DNA of 64,000 nucleotides from Solanum dulcamara (taxonomy: Eukaryota > Streptophyta > Magnoliopsida > Solanales > Solanaceae). Positions 1 through 11,442 of this stretch are shown piece after piece. The notes below the pieces were generated by a model that saw only the letters and a program-made list of their open reading frames with translations, did not search any database and was not told where the DNA came from. The translations under genes and the position numbers were made by a program. Position 1 is the first letter of the stretch; each line of letters begins with the position of its first letter. The DNA is taken from assembly GCF_947179165.1 (NCBI RefSeq), contig NC_077242.1:42959097-43023096 (forward strand), given 5' to 3'.

Positions 1-214
1 TACGTAGGTAAATTGTGTCCGACGACTCTTTACTTGGCCTTCCACTCCTTTCGACTTCTCATGACCTCATTTCCAACCTTTCCTCCTTTGGGGTATCGTA
101 TCACATTCTCCCTTCCTTAGAGTCATTTGATAGTGTCATAGCTTATCTGGCTCACATGATAATGTCTAAGAAACTTAAGAATACATTCTGAGCTCGAGAG
201 TGTGGGGTGTAACA
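1..214 (-). mobile_element. LTR fragment, minus orientation (enters from the left edge)
   Basis: This is the sense-strand start of a gypsy LTR, read on the minus strand. It ends at 214 in GGGGTGTAACA, the reverse complement of the LTR start TGTTACACCCC seen throughout the window. The body matches the same part of other minus LTRs here, for example 7590-7798. The rest lies outside the window. It abuts a plus-oriented LTR tail directly, so it was probably inserted into that LTR; the right target-site copy would be accct at 215-219, which cannot be checked without the left flank. Confidence 0.8.
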
Positions 215-532
215 ACCCTGTCCTACCATATATTACCATTACTATTCTTAGAGGTCTGTAAATATGTGTATGTGAATTATTTGTAAGTTTGTTTCAATTG
301 AGCCTATACGACACGTTGTAGATGTTTTTATGTTAGGGAAGCCTTGTCGACGTGCGTGCCCTTCCATGATATAAAGGAAAGTGGATATATGTACACGAAA
401 AGGTTTTGACCCATTGGGGTTTTTGTGTGTAGTATCACATTATATAGAGTTCAACTTGACTATAGCCGATAGATATGTATACGGGGATCCAGGTCAGAAC
501 CCGGTCGCGGCCTATGGGGTTGAGTCGTGACA
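215..532 (+). mobile_element. LTR tail, plus orientation
   Basis: This is the final 318 bp of a plus-oriented LTR. It carries the conserved run ending in GGGTTGAGTCGTGACA at 532, homologous to the ends at 17602, 31011 and 41879. No primer-binding site follows. Instead gag sequence starts immediately, so this LTR seems to have been an insertion inside a gag gene rather than that element's own 5' LTR. The right target-site copy would be aatat (533-537); the left one is not visible. Confidence 0.75.
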
Positions 533-686
533 AATATGGGCAAACATTCATGGGGCAAGGTCTCATCAATACTCCTCTTCCAATGTTCAACAAGGACAAA
601 AGTTCCAATCCTATGGTTCTAAGGGAGAATGTGGGTACTCAATCTCTCCCCGCTTGCAATAAGTGTAGCAAGACTCATAAGGGGGA
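533..686 (+). pseudogene. gag: Gypsy gag fragment ending within a zinc knuckle
   Basis: An open frame covers 533-686 and ends in a Cys-x2-Cys-x4-His motif (CNKCSKTHKG, about 655-684), as in the first nucleic-acid-binding knuckle of plant Ty3/gypsy Gag. The frame is cut at 687 by an LTR. The same frame appears to resume at 17651, about 17 kb away, next to more zinc-knuckle and protease sequence. The capsid part of gag is absent or lies left of the window. Dead by insertion. It is the oldest visible host layer of the left half of the window. Confidence 0.6.
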
Positions 687-1190
687 TGTTATACCCCGTA
701 CTTTCGCACCTTGGGACATTGTCTTACGTCTCTTAAAAATTTCCATGTGATCTAGATTATCTACCACCCTATCAAATAACTCTAAGGAAAGGAGAATGAG
801 ATACCCCATAATAGGGAAGAATGGAAATAGGATTATAAGAATCCGGAAGGAGTTGGAGGCTAAGTAATGAGTCGTAGGACTTGGCTTACTCGCGTAAGAT
901 ACCAAATTAGATGTCTTACATACTTAAGCTACTTGAGTACATTCCAAGCTTATGTAGAAAGGATTACATAAGTTCTTAAAGTAAGATGAGATTATGAGCC
1001 TACGAAAGAGGGAGAAGGAGACATATGGCAGAAAGGGAATGTGACATGTGGTAGCAGGTGAAGAGGCCATGTGGCAGAAGGTGATTCACCTGCTTGGACC
1101 AAGCAGGTGACCCACCTGCTTGGGGTGGACCCCACCTTCCATGTGGCATCCCCTAATTGGAGGCATAGATGCGTCGTCCCAATGGGGGCT

Positions 1191-1250
1191 GGACACGTGT
1201 CACCCTTAGGGGATGAGATGTGTCACCTCCTAAGGAGGTGTATATATACA
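1191..1250 (+). promoter_or_regulatory. LTR promoter: G-box and TATA box
   Basis: A CACGTG core (1194-1199) within the palindrome gacacgtgtc lies about 45 bp upstream of a TATATATA run (1240-1248). This layout of ACGT-core motifs upstream of a TATA is seen in most LTRs of the window. In plants CACGTG is a bZIP/bHLH binding core. Activity of this old copy is not implied. Confidence 0.5.
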
Positions 1251-1624
1251 TGTTTGATGACTATTAATTCACTTCTTCCTCCAAAATTCAAAACAGAAGA
1301 AAGGAAAGAAATCCTAGAACTAGAGAGAGAGCGCTACGAGTTTGGAGACAAAGAAATGGGTAAGTCCTCCGATTTCTTTCTATGAATTAATTATCTACGT
1401 TGTAAATGAAGGTGTTAATGATGTAAATTTACTATTTGGAGCAGCACCAAAGGGGTCACAAACAGCCATTACATTTTTAGCCACGTCAAGGAACTTCTGA
1501 GGTGAGTTTTGGCAAGGTAAGATTCTCTCTTTTGGGGTGGAGTTAATGATGTTGTTATGGAGTATATTAAATGTGTTAAATGAAGCTGGAAGTAGGAAAA
1601 TTGCATAAGTATACTTGACATGAG

Positions 1625-1759
1625 GAGGTCACAGGTTCAAGCCTTGGAAACAGCCTCTGGCAGAAATGCAAGGTAAGGCTGCGTACAATAGACCCTTATG
1701 GTCGGGCCCTTCCCCGGACCCTGCGCATAGCGGGAGCTTAAGTGCACCGGGCTGCCCCC
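1625..1759 (+). mobile_element. Au-like SINE with 14-bp target-site duplication
   Basis: The 135-bp body has a Pol III box-B-like stretch (GGTTCAAGCC, about 1634-1643), then the strongly conserved plant Au-SINE phrases: GGAAACAGCCTC, AAGGCTGCGTACAATAGACC, CTTCCCCGGACCCTGCGCA, and a GCACCGGGCTGCCCC end. It is flanked by an exact 14-bp direct repeat, atacttgacatgag (1611-1624 and 1760-1773), the signature of LINE-mediated retroposition. The front is short and the A box is unclear, so it may be 5'-truncated. Family assignment is from memory of the Au consensus. Confidence 0.85.
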
Positions 1760-2423
1760 ATACTTGACATGAGAAACAAACTAAATTGAAGTCGTTCTAG
1801 TTAAATCGAGGTCGAGTAGTGTGTTGTGGTTGTGATGATGTGGTCAGAGATGGTTTGGTTATATGTTTCATGGTTAGAAAGTGTTTCAAAAAGGGTGTGG
1901 GTGCTGCTGGTTTCTTCCACATAGCCCTCCAGTTTGTGTGGTTAAAGGTTTTATGAAATAGAGATAGAAAACCTTATTTTGGTATCGTGGTTTTGGGCGA
2001 GTTGTGTAGAACTTGTATTGCGTCTTATTGGAGTGATTTGATTGTATATAGATTCTGGTTTTTTTGCTAATATGAATTCTAAGATTAGAATTTGGAGAAG
2101 TCATGTTATAGGGGAGATGCTGCCCGATTTCCTCTAACTTCGGAACTAGTAATAAACTAGTCGAAGGAAATGGATAAGGAAATGATTCCTATGGATACTT
2201 GGTTGTAGATTTGAAAATTGGAAAGTGAAACGTTATTAATTTTAGTATTCCTTTCATGTTAATAGGTTAAGGAGATAACGAGGCAAGATGGATTACAATT
2301 AATCTATAAAAAAGTATGTAAAGCTACCCTTCTTTTCTTTTGATATGTCTTTGACATAAGTTATGATGTTATGATGAGATGTGTATGGTACCGAGTCCCT
2401 TGATAGGCCAGGTATGGTATATG

Positions 2424-2505
2424 TGTATAAGGATTGGGCCAAACATTCCTCGACATATGTTACTATCTAAGGTTCGGGCCGTACATTCCTCGGCACATAT
2501 GTATA
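2424..2505 (+). repeat. Two-copy 'ggattgggcc...cctcggc' minisatellite in LTR
   Basis: Two units built around ggGCC-x5-CATTCCTCGgCA occur here. The same unit is present about seven times at 16529-16803 and about three times, inverted, at 20145-20262. It is an LTR-internal minisatellite with variable copy number. Confidence 0.55.
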
Positions 2506-3817
2506 TGATGACTATATGAAGGAAAGTAGAGACTATCTAAAGCTTATCCTCTCTCTTCTTTTGGCATGTCTTAGATGTAAGTAAAATATGATACAAAGTC
2601 TAGGGTAACTCTATTCCTATGTCCTGAATGTAGTTCATGTCTTTTATTCAATTTTGGATATCAAACTCTTGAAATAGTTAAGCTATGTTCTTGTACCTTC
2701 TATATGTTAAAAAGTGACGGAGGTATAAGATCCTAGCCTTAAGGACCACATGGAAACGGGTGTTTTTGATTCCATAAGCGGTTAGCATTACTTTAGTACA
2801 TGTCTATGGTCCCTGAGATCCCAATTGATATGGCCCTTAATGGCATTTAGAGGGCACCTGAGATGATTACATTACTACTCTAGTCCTCAGACGATAGCTT
2901 ACTTTTCTTATCCTATTGAGTCTCAAATGATGATTTAAATTATATATGGTTTCTCACTACTCTGCTCGTGCATACTGTAACACTTCTATCACCGAGTCCT
3001 AGGCCAGATAAATAATCATGCACAGTTCACTGCATTGTCTACCGAGTCCCTTATTAAAGAGCTGGGTACACTAAGTAATTACATAATAATGCAATGATAT
3101 GATTGTTCACCGCGCCCCTCACTAAAAGGCCAGGTATGTATATATATATATATGATAATGTGATGTAATAAGGTGATGATGGTCCTATAGGTATGTATTT
3201 CATCGAGTCCCTAAGGAGGCTGGCTATAATATGTGATATGAGCATGTATGATTTTATGATTCACAAGGTACGTATGCAGTGGTTCCTGGTATACCATATT
3301 TGAATCCTGAGCCTCTACTCCAACTGTGTTCTCATTTATGATATGATATGCTTTATATACTTAGTATATATATTGTACTGACCCTCCTTTCCTCTAAGGG
3401 GCTGTGTTTCATGCCCGCAGGTACAGACGCACGTTTTGGAGACCCACCAACTTAGGACTCCAATCAGCAAGTTGGGAGAAGCTCCATTGTATCAAAGCCT
3501 AGTTTTGTTACTGGTCCCTTGATGTATATACTTGTTTTGCTATTCAAGGGTATAGTGGGGGCCCTGTCCCACCATATGTTATCATTCATACTCTTAGAGG
3601 TCTGAAGATATGTGTGTGGGTTATTTACTAGTTTGTTTCAGCTGTGTCTATGTGACGTATTGTAAATGTTGGTACGTTATGGAAGCCTTCTCAGCTTGCG
3701 TACCCTTTCATATTGTGATGCAAATAAAAGAGGCCATGTGTATATAAAAGTGCGATCACCACTGGAGTTCTTGTATACTGTAATTATATCTGATAAATAG
3801 GTATATGGGGGTCCAAG

Positions 3818-4348
3818 TGTTATACACCGCACCTTTGTATATTGGAGCATATTTTTTTTAAATGATTGCATGTGATGCAGGTTATTTATGAAGTTCTACG
3901 TGAGTAGTGATGGTTGGAAATAGGTCTATAAAGCTTTGGAAGGAGTTGGAGGCCAAATAAGGAGTCGTAGCACTTAACCTACTCGCGTAAGCTACCAACT
4001 TGGATGTCTTATATACCCAAGCTACTTGAGTACACGTGGAGCTTAAGTAGTAAGAATTACATAGGTTCTTAAAGTAAGACGAGATTACAAACCTATAGAA
4101 AAGAGGACGACACATGGTGGCCTAAGGAGATAACACGTGGCAGTGTGAGGGAGTGACATGTGGCAGCAGGTGATGCACCTACTTAGGGTCAAGTAGGTGA
4201 CCCATCTGTTTGGGGGTGGGCCCTACCCTGCCACGTGGCAGCCTAGGAGGCATTGCATAGACGTGGTGGCCCAATAAGGGCTGGACACATGTTACCCTTA
4301 AGGACTAACACGTGTCACCTCCTAAGGAGGTGTATATATGTGTTATAT
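3818..4348 (+). mobile_element. LTR (solo, nested), first part
   Basis: A second plus-oriented LTR starts with TGTTATACACCGCACC at 3818, inside the tail of the LTR that began at 687. It runs to its promoter region, where the minus-strand element 4349-14908 is inserted, and resumes at 14914. Its flanks, ccaag (3813-3817) and ccaca (17603-17607), look like a decayed 5-bp target-site duplication. Joined length is about 3.2 kb. No internal domain is present, so I read it as a solo LTR. Confidence 0.75.
4296..4348 (+). promoter_or_regulatory. Interrupted LTR promoter
   Basis: ACGT-core motifs around 4308-4316 (acacgtgtcacc) and a TATATATG run (4332-4339) form the promoter of the host LTR. The young element entered 9 bp after the TATA run, using tatat as target, so the promoter is separated from its leader (14914 onward). 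Confidence 0.5.
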
Positions 4349-5749
4349 TGTCACGACCCAACCCTGTAGGCCGCAACTGGGGTCCGACCTGGACCCTCTT
4401 ATGCGTATTTATCAACTACACTTAAGTTGAACCGTGTGTGATGTGATACTATATACAAAAACCCCCAATAGTTTAAAACTTAAAACCTTTTTCATGTACA
4501 TGTAGCCTCTTTCATTTGTATCATATCATGAAAGGGCACGCGAGCCGACAAGGCTGCTATAACAAAATCATTCACAACATATCGAATAGGCAACATCGAA
4601 ACTAACTCACAAACAACCCACATATATATATGTCTACAAACCTCTAAGAATAGTAACAACAACATATGGCGGGACAAGACCCCCGCCGTACCCCTGAATG
4701 TACAAATATATACATTAAGTGACCAGCATCAAAATTTAGGCTCCAGAACAGTGAAGCACTTCCGACATAGCTGAGAGGAACTCCTATGCTGATGGATCTC
4801 CAGAATAAACATCTGTACCTGCGGGCATGAAACGCAGCCCCCCGAAGAAAGGGGGTCAGTACGATATATGTACTGAGTATGTAAAGCATAACACATCGTA
4901 ACTGAGATCATAACTGAAATAGGGATGCAGGGGACAAGTATAATAACTAAATGAATTACTGTACCTGCACCTTAGGACACGTAAATCATACACATCATCA
5001 TATGCTGTGTCCGGCCCTCTAGTGAACTCGGTGTTATAATCACTTCTTCATAATCACATATCATCGTATCATAATACATTTCATTTTATCATATCACCGT
5101 ATACGGTATCACACCATCGTATATGGTATTATTTTATCATGTATATCATCGTATTATACCCGGTTTACTATGGGGCTCAGGGTCACAATGTATTGCTTTA
5201 ATCTCATATGCATGCCTACATAAAGTATCCGGCCCTTTAGTGAGGGACTCGGTGAATGGAGTGGTGTACGTCTATAGCGTACCATCATAATATACATATG
5301 TACCCGGCCCTCTAAGGAGGGACTCGGTGTTCCTTCCTTATTTCACCACATATACTCTCATATTACTACCGGCCTGGGACTCGGTGAATAATCGTATCAT
5401 CATAACATATAACATATATCACACCTCACGTACGGCATCGTCTCCTCGTGCGTGGAACTATACACATCCGGCCCGGGACGCGGTGAAAGAAGTAGTAACA
5501 CTGTGCACGATAACATATCCCGGCCCATCGTGGGACTCGAGGAAGGATGGGTTACAGTATGTACGAGTAGAGTAGTGAGAAACCATATGCAACTAAGTCA
5601 TTATCTAAGACTCGATGAAACAGTCAAGTGAACCGTCACCTGAAGACTGGGGGAGAAATTATCCGAGGTATCCCTTTAGATGTCATTAGGGCTTACATCA
5701 GTTGGGGCCTCAACAATCACAGACATGCATCCAGACAATGCCATATAGC

Positions 5750-5825
5750 TTATGCAATCAGAAACATGGTTTATGCAATCAAAGACACAGTTATGCAATC
5801 AGAGACAGTTATGTAATCAGTGACA
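5750..5825 (-). repeat. Four-copy ~20-bp tandem repeat in LTR
   Basis: Four units of roughly 19-21 bp contain tATGCAATCAgagaca. The same array is in the other LTR at 12860-12935 and, inverted, in the solo LTR at about 40416-40490. Confidence 0.7.
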
Positions 5826-7236
5826 TTGATCATTCCAGAGATTTCAAGGAAAGGAGCTTGTATCTCCACTTACTATTCACTGTATAGCAGTCTTGAGAAT
5901 AATTGTTTGACTACTTTCAGACTCTTAATATTCAGGAGTAACTACAAGTCACGAGTTACAATCAGAGCTCATAAATGGAATTACCTCTAAACCTATATCA
6001 TATACTATTTAACTTAAAATTAAGCCATTCCAAAGGAAAGGAGAAATGGGCTTTACATGTACTAGTTTTCATCACATAAAAGACTTAAGGGCAACAACTC
6101 AGCTATTGTAGGAGTTCTAACATCAAGAAGTAAATAAGAGTTTCGACTTATATCCAGAGCTTTATGAATGGATTGAATCCCACATATCATATACATATCA
6201 TTTATAACTTACATCTAAGACATGCCAAAAGAAAAGAAAGATAGTTCTACATACTAATTCCAAAAACATGCCAAAAGAAAGCTTCACATACCTTGTATGG
6301 ACTTCTCTTAATCACGTCCACATCGTTGTCCTTGAAACCTATTTAACATGGAAGTAATGTAAGTATTAACAACCTTGGACTTTTCAGCAACTTAGACTAC
6401 CCACGAGTATTCATAACATTCATCCCTTCGCTCGCCTTCTCGACTAGTTCCTTAACTAGTTAGGATGTTAACGAAAATTGGGCAGCACCTCCCCTATAAT
6501 GTGCCCTATCCGAATTCCCAACCATGTCCTTAGAACCTGCAGCCAACCAACAATGCAACCAGCAGACCATATATATACATATTACGACCAAAATCATACA
6601 ATATAAACCCCCAACAATTCACTCGAAACTAAGATACCAAAACTAGAGTTTTTAATCTTTCTTTCGCGAATTCTTTAATTGCAAAGCCTGTGGCTGCAAC
6701 CAGCAGCTCCCACACCTCATTTAGATAACTTTTAGACCCTGCAACACGCCACAACACAACCAGCAGCAGCCCCTACACGTACAACACTTTATTTCGACAA
6801 CAACTTAACTATAGCGATTCTAAATTCGTTAATTTCGAACGCTGAACTTTTCAAACGTTTTCCCCAACTTCCAGCAGCTCCTAAGGTGTGTAATACACCA
6901 TAATTTAACATCATAAACTTCAAATTAGAGGGTAAGAACTTACCTTTCCCGAAATTGGCTAGAACTCGCCAAAATCGTGCCTCGGAAATATTTTCAGCAT
7001 GCTGTAACATCGTGGCAGCTTGCTGTCCGTTTTTTTGCTGCATCAAATCCTAATTTTGTACTACTAATACTTCCATATCATCGTAGTATACGCTAATTAA
7101 TTAATTTACCGAAGAAAATTGAGAAACTCACCTTTAATCTTCAAGAACCAAAGCTGCCTCTCTTTTCTCTCTTCTCACGTTTGTTTTCTGTTTGTTTTGC
7201 TGCAGTTTGAAGATCAAAACTGAAGTATATCCCTAA

Positions 7237-7299
7237 TATACATACATATATGTGGTCCCAAGGGGTGACACGTGTCAGCCCCTAAGGATGACACGTGTC
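7237..7299 (-). promoter_or_regulatory. Promoter of the 3' LTR: TATA and paired G-boxes
   Basis: On the minus strand two palindromic gacacgtgtc boxes, 23 bp apart (cores 7292-7297 and 7269-7274), precede a TATA-like tatatgtatgtata run. A third CACGTG lies further upstream (7433-7438). The identical arrangement in the 5' LTR (14347-14409) would drive the genomic transcript of this element. Confidence 0.55.
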
Positions 7300-7798
7300 A
7301 AGCCATGATTGGCCACCGTGTCATGCTGCCAATTAGGGGCTGCCACATGGCAGCGGGGTCCACCTCCCCCAAGCAGCTGCATCACCTACTTGAACCTAAG
7401 TAGGTGCATCACCTGCTTGCTTGAGGTGCTGCCACGTGTCGCTCCTCCATTGGCTGCCACGCGTCGTCTTTTTCCCTTCCTCGCGGGTTCGTAATTTCGT
7501 CTCACTTTAAGAGCCTATGTAATCCGTACTACGTAAGCTTGATATATGCTTAAGAAACTTAAGTGTATAAGACTCTTAACTTCGTGTCTTACGTAGGCAA
7601 ATAGAGTCCTACGACTCATTTCTTAGCCTCCAACTCTTTCCGGATTTTTATGACTCTATCTCCAACCTCCCTTCTCGCGAGGTATCACAATCTTCTTTCC
7701 TTAGAGTTGTTTGATAGTGTCGTAGCTTATCCGGCTCACATGATAGTGTCTAAGGAACTTATGAAGACGTTCCGAGCTTAAGAGTGCGGGGTGTAACA

Positions 7799-7812
7799 TC
7801 CTTCCCCCCTTT
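7799..7812 (-). other. Polypurine tract
   Basis: The minus strand reads AAAGGGGGGAAGGA immediately before the 3' LTR start. It is the expected plus-strand DNA primer of reverse transcription and fixes the element's orientation. Confidence 0.85.
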
Positions 7813-7848
7813 AGAACATTCGTCCCCGAATGTTGAATAAAAATTTCC

Positions 7849-8190
7849 TTAAGACTTTATACGGATCATAGGGAGATGCCTTTCTACTGGAATGACATAC
7901 ATTTTCATACAAGTAATTAATATACGAGTTCCAAGACTGGGGCTATCCGTAGACATTGGGAATAGGTATGGACACTTGTGTTTCATGTCCTTTTTAACCT
8001 CCCAGTTTATGTCTTCACGATTCTTATTCCGCCATAGTACCTTGACGGAAGTTATGTCCTTAGTTCGCAACCCGTTTAATCTGCTGATCCCGGATGGAGA
8101 TAGGTTTCCCCTCGTAGGATAACTCCCTGTTACGTGGACCTCCTCCACGGGAAATATTCTGGGAGCGTCGTTCCCATTCTTACGGAGCAT
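7849..8190 (-). pseudogene. pol: Integrase C-terminus / chromodomain tail remnant
   Basis: A minus-strand frame of 113 codons keeps the chromodomain-like end of Tekay/Del integrase: GLRTKDITSVKVLWRNKNRE, then a Trp-Glu-x3-Asp-Met stretch and a PYLFP end. This is where such a tail should be, just ahead of the polypurine tract. In chromoviruses the domain helps direct integration to heterochromatin. The methionine at the start is not a real start; this is the 3' end of a longer, decayed pol frame. Homologous tails are at 57172-57504 (clear) and about 26940-27255 (poor). Confidence 0.75.
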
Positions 8191-8497
8191 TGATCTGTGA
8201 AAACTTAATGTATTGTTTCAAATTGGACGGTAGGTCTCACTCATAGGCAGCTTTATCTATTCTAAAAATGCCCTGCGAAGGATCAATTTATCCCCTTTTT
8301 GCCGATTCTAGGTTTCTAATCGATAGCTTGTGCCGGATTAAGCTTTACTTCATCAATAATTTAGTGGATCACATCTGGGCCTATCCCTTAATCTAAGGGC
8401 AAAATGTCATACTAAGATTCATCTGGGTTCCTCAATCCCTTTCGAAATGATTTCCAGCAGTTAGCTGTAAATTAAACTTTTCTATCTGAGATAATAT

Positions 8498-8640
8498 ATG
8501 AGGGGACTCCGTGAAATCTTATTGTTTCCCTACTATGTTATTTTGCAGAACCCTCAGCTGAATATGCCTTTCTAACTGGAGGGGAACAGGTTGATTCTGT
8601 CAGCCCATCTACCACAGCCCGTATGAACTCCCAGTTCCTT
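8498..8640 (-). pseudogene. pol: Degenerate integrase core fragments
   Basis: Minus-strand translation near 8580-8625 gives a VVDGLTES run that matches the integrase 'VDRLTKSAHF' region. Near 8498-8515 an ILSDRK run matches the second catalytic Asp region. The two are much closer than in an intact integrase, so deletions are present. No long frame survives. Confidence 0.5.
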
Positions 8641-11442
8641 AGAATGCGAGGTCAGCTTGTACTATAATACATATTAACTGCTTTCCACCTCTGAGTTGGG
8701 GTTTTCATTTCCTGAGATAGGCTATCAGACTGCTGATGCTTCTTTTAACTTAAGCTATTTTACAACTCCTCTTAATCCAACTTGTAATACCTTAGGTATG
8801 CTATCTTTCTCTTTTACTCAGATCTTTTCTCCAGTTTTCTTACCATACATCATATTGTAATCCTTATATAAACGTGTGTACGGACATAGAGCAGCCCAGA
8901 AAATTCCTTAGCGTTGCTATACTAGTGGCTTACCTCCTTTAGTCGAGGTCAAGGCTCCACTATGGCTCTTGTCCTTAATACTGATTATATCTGAATAGTT
9001 CTGCCTCGAACCATCTTACACTTTTCCTGAATAGATTCTAAATATGGCAATCACATTGTTATTACTGACTTTCTTTTATCGAGTAATCATTTGACCTCGC
9101 TCTTAGTATGCCAATATTCATAAGCTGCACAACTATTCTTATGCCATTTTCACGAGGTGCATTGTATTTCAGTCATAATCGTTTCTGCTCTTGGCTTACT
9201 CTGTTCTATATGTGTCATTGTACCAACACGCCTTTATAATCTCTTTTTGTCATACTTGTTTTGTTCTCTTTCTCACTTCCCAGGGGGTCACCATCCCAGT
9301 GCTACTCTCATTCGAGCACGCTTAACTTCGGAGTTTTGATGGAATCCGGTGCATCAGTTTGGGTATGATCACGTCCATCCCTTATAGGGTCTCGTTTGAC
9401 GTTTAAGCATCCCCATTTACATGCGATAGCATCAGTTGATTTTCTTTTACGTTTGTACTTATTTTGTCCACTTCCCCCCTTTAGGGTGTACCTGTGTCAT
9501 TCTCCGTATATCTTCAGCTATTTACACGCGAATGATTCTATTCCAACATATTTAACAGGCTGCACCAATTCTACACCTTCTGTTAAATCATCCCCACATT
9601 AGGTTGCCTTTCTAGGAAACCCTAGCACAACCGTAGGGTGCTTTAATATTTGGAATATCTCGAATCGAATCTCATCTAATGATTGATACACGAGTAGTAT
9701 CCGTAATGTAGTAGTGCATTCAAAGCCACATTCCATTCATCCCAATCAGTAATTAGCGAGGGCTCATAATTGGTGCACATTCCCCACTCGAGTGTACTTA
9801 TACTTTAATGACTCATGTTTCGAGCTTCGTCAGTATACTAACTTTATTCCAGTGGATACCACTAATCATTAGAGTGGAGTCACGTGTACACCATACTTCT
9901 TTACGCCTCCTGAGCTTGCACCTTTGTCGTGCACCTAAGGCTCATTTCTAATCCTGCTTAAAACCACATCAACTTCGTGGTAGTAGGGGCCTTATCTTAT
10001 TACTTTTTCATCGTACTATACCTCCAGTTCGTAAATGTCTATGTCTCTTTTTGTTCGATACCTATACTTAATTAATCGCATCTATCTTGAGTGCCTCTAT
10101 TAGAACTTCTGTATTATTCCTTCAACTCATTTCCATTTTTGGTTGGGCGTAAGGAATTCCATATTACCCTTTATTTCCTTGCACTAGCCATCCTTTTCGT
10201 CATCATGTAACCTTTATTCAAAACTTTCCTTATGGAACTTGATAAATCTTCCTTATTTGTTCCATAGCTTGCTTTTCCGTTCCACACCTATCTTTACATT
10301 CCATTTACATGGACCACATCATACCTTCTAGTTAATTCCTTACTAAGTTTTGCTTATTCTAATAATTGTTTTTGTTATGTTCACCTGGTACCTTGTTCGC
10401 ATTCATACCCATAGTATAATACCGCTTGACTTTCTTCACGATTCTTACTATGGGTTACTTACCCTTAAGTCCTTAATGTCTCACAAGCTATCTTATTAAC
10501 ACTTCATATCCGTCACAATTCTTTTCCCTTTGTACTCTTGTCTTACTCTTGTCTTAACCATACTGTTACTTCCTTCAACTATCACTTGTCATAGTTTATC
10601 CCTATGTATCAATTTAGGCAATGCCTTACTATCTCATTTTATCTCGATCTATCAGTCCTCTCTGAGTCATTTTCTTTGGCTTATAGTTTCTTTCTAACTT
10701 ATTCTACTATTCCAGTATCGTCCTCCTAGTTTCTATTGCCATTAACTCAGCAATTAACTTATTTCTCGAGGTCAGCCATACTTGTTTAGTCAAATCTCAT
10801 CATTGTTACGAGGACAACCTTTTAGGACATACTATAGCCCTGTATCTCATTCCCCTCTTATTTCTAGGAAAATTTGGGCAGAGTTTCCTCTGTATTTCTT
10901 ACTATCTCAACACCTGCACGCAGAAAATACCAACAATGCCTCACAGGACACATATATATATATTCATATTGTATAACATCTCAGCCACACAGGGCACACA
11001 TATATAGTCATATCATCTCATATCGCAGCCGCACAGGGCGCCCATAATTAACAGTATGGAAATGAACTTACCTGTTATGTCCACTCGAGCTGCACCTGTT
11101 ATACTTTCCTATTTACCTTTCCTTTCACTTTTCAATTGTATCTGTCAATCGCATTTCAATACCTTACCTGACATAGGGATTTCGTGCCTTTGCTTACCTG
11201 CGTGCTTTATAACATCCAATATCGTCAGTTACTTCCTTCTACCGGCGTTGTCTTCCTGCTAAAATTGAAGGTTAGTATGAGAAATTTCATTTCCTATTGC
11301 TCGGCTCTATCGCACGATCTTAGATATGAAAGAAAGTAACATCCTAAATGTCCTGTAGCCTCTTGTCTATAGATGTGGTGCACAACACACCGATAAACAA
11401 GACTCTACTAGACACGGTCTGTAGACATTCCAAGGAAGAACT
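8641..11442 (-). other. Leader and uncharacterised internal region of the young element
   Basis: This 2.8-kb stretch has no frame that I can assign to gag, protease, RT or RNase H. It is clearly homologous to 31610-34522 (same strand) and 53915-56600 (opposite strand). Shared landmarks include a tandem 'cagccacacagggc' pair (about 10980-11040) and a leader segment after the primer-binding site. Very diverged or deleted RT sequence cannot be excluded by eye. Confidence 0.5.

Larger units (their letters stand above)
687..3817 (+). mobile_element. LTR (old solo LTR), first part
   Basis: The LTR starts at 687 with TGTTATACCCCG and runs through the U3, TATA, leader and downstream regions shared by the other LTRs. 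It breaks at 3817 inside the terminal region because a second LTR begins at 3818. Its remaining tail is 17603-17646. A short target-site duplication ggga (683-686 and 17647-17650) flanks the reunited LTR; 4 of the expected 5 bp match. No internal domain is present, so it looks like a solo LTR sitting in a gag gene. It carries a SINE at 1625-1759. Confidence 0.75.
4349..7798 (-). mobile_element. 3' LTR of the young element
   Basis: On the minus strand it starts TGTTACACCCCGCACTC and ends GGGTTGGGTCGTGACA. It aligns at a constant offset of 7,110 bp with 11459-14908. Read in the sense direction it has a U3 with three CACGTG boxes (7433-7438, 7292-7297, 7269-7274), a TATA-like run (about 7237-7252), a long leader with GT-AG-like splice donors, then small tandem and hairpin repeats. 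All small reading frames in it are incidental or unexplained. Confidence 0.92.

Noticed and set aside
475..750. A continuous 91-codon frame across an LTR tail, gag scrap and LTR start
   Set aside because: Only 533-686 is gag. The ends read into LTR sequence on both sides, so the start codon and the last 20 or so codons are accidental.
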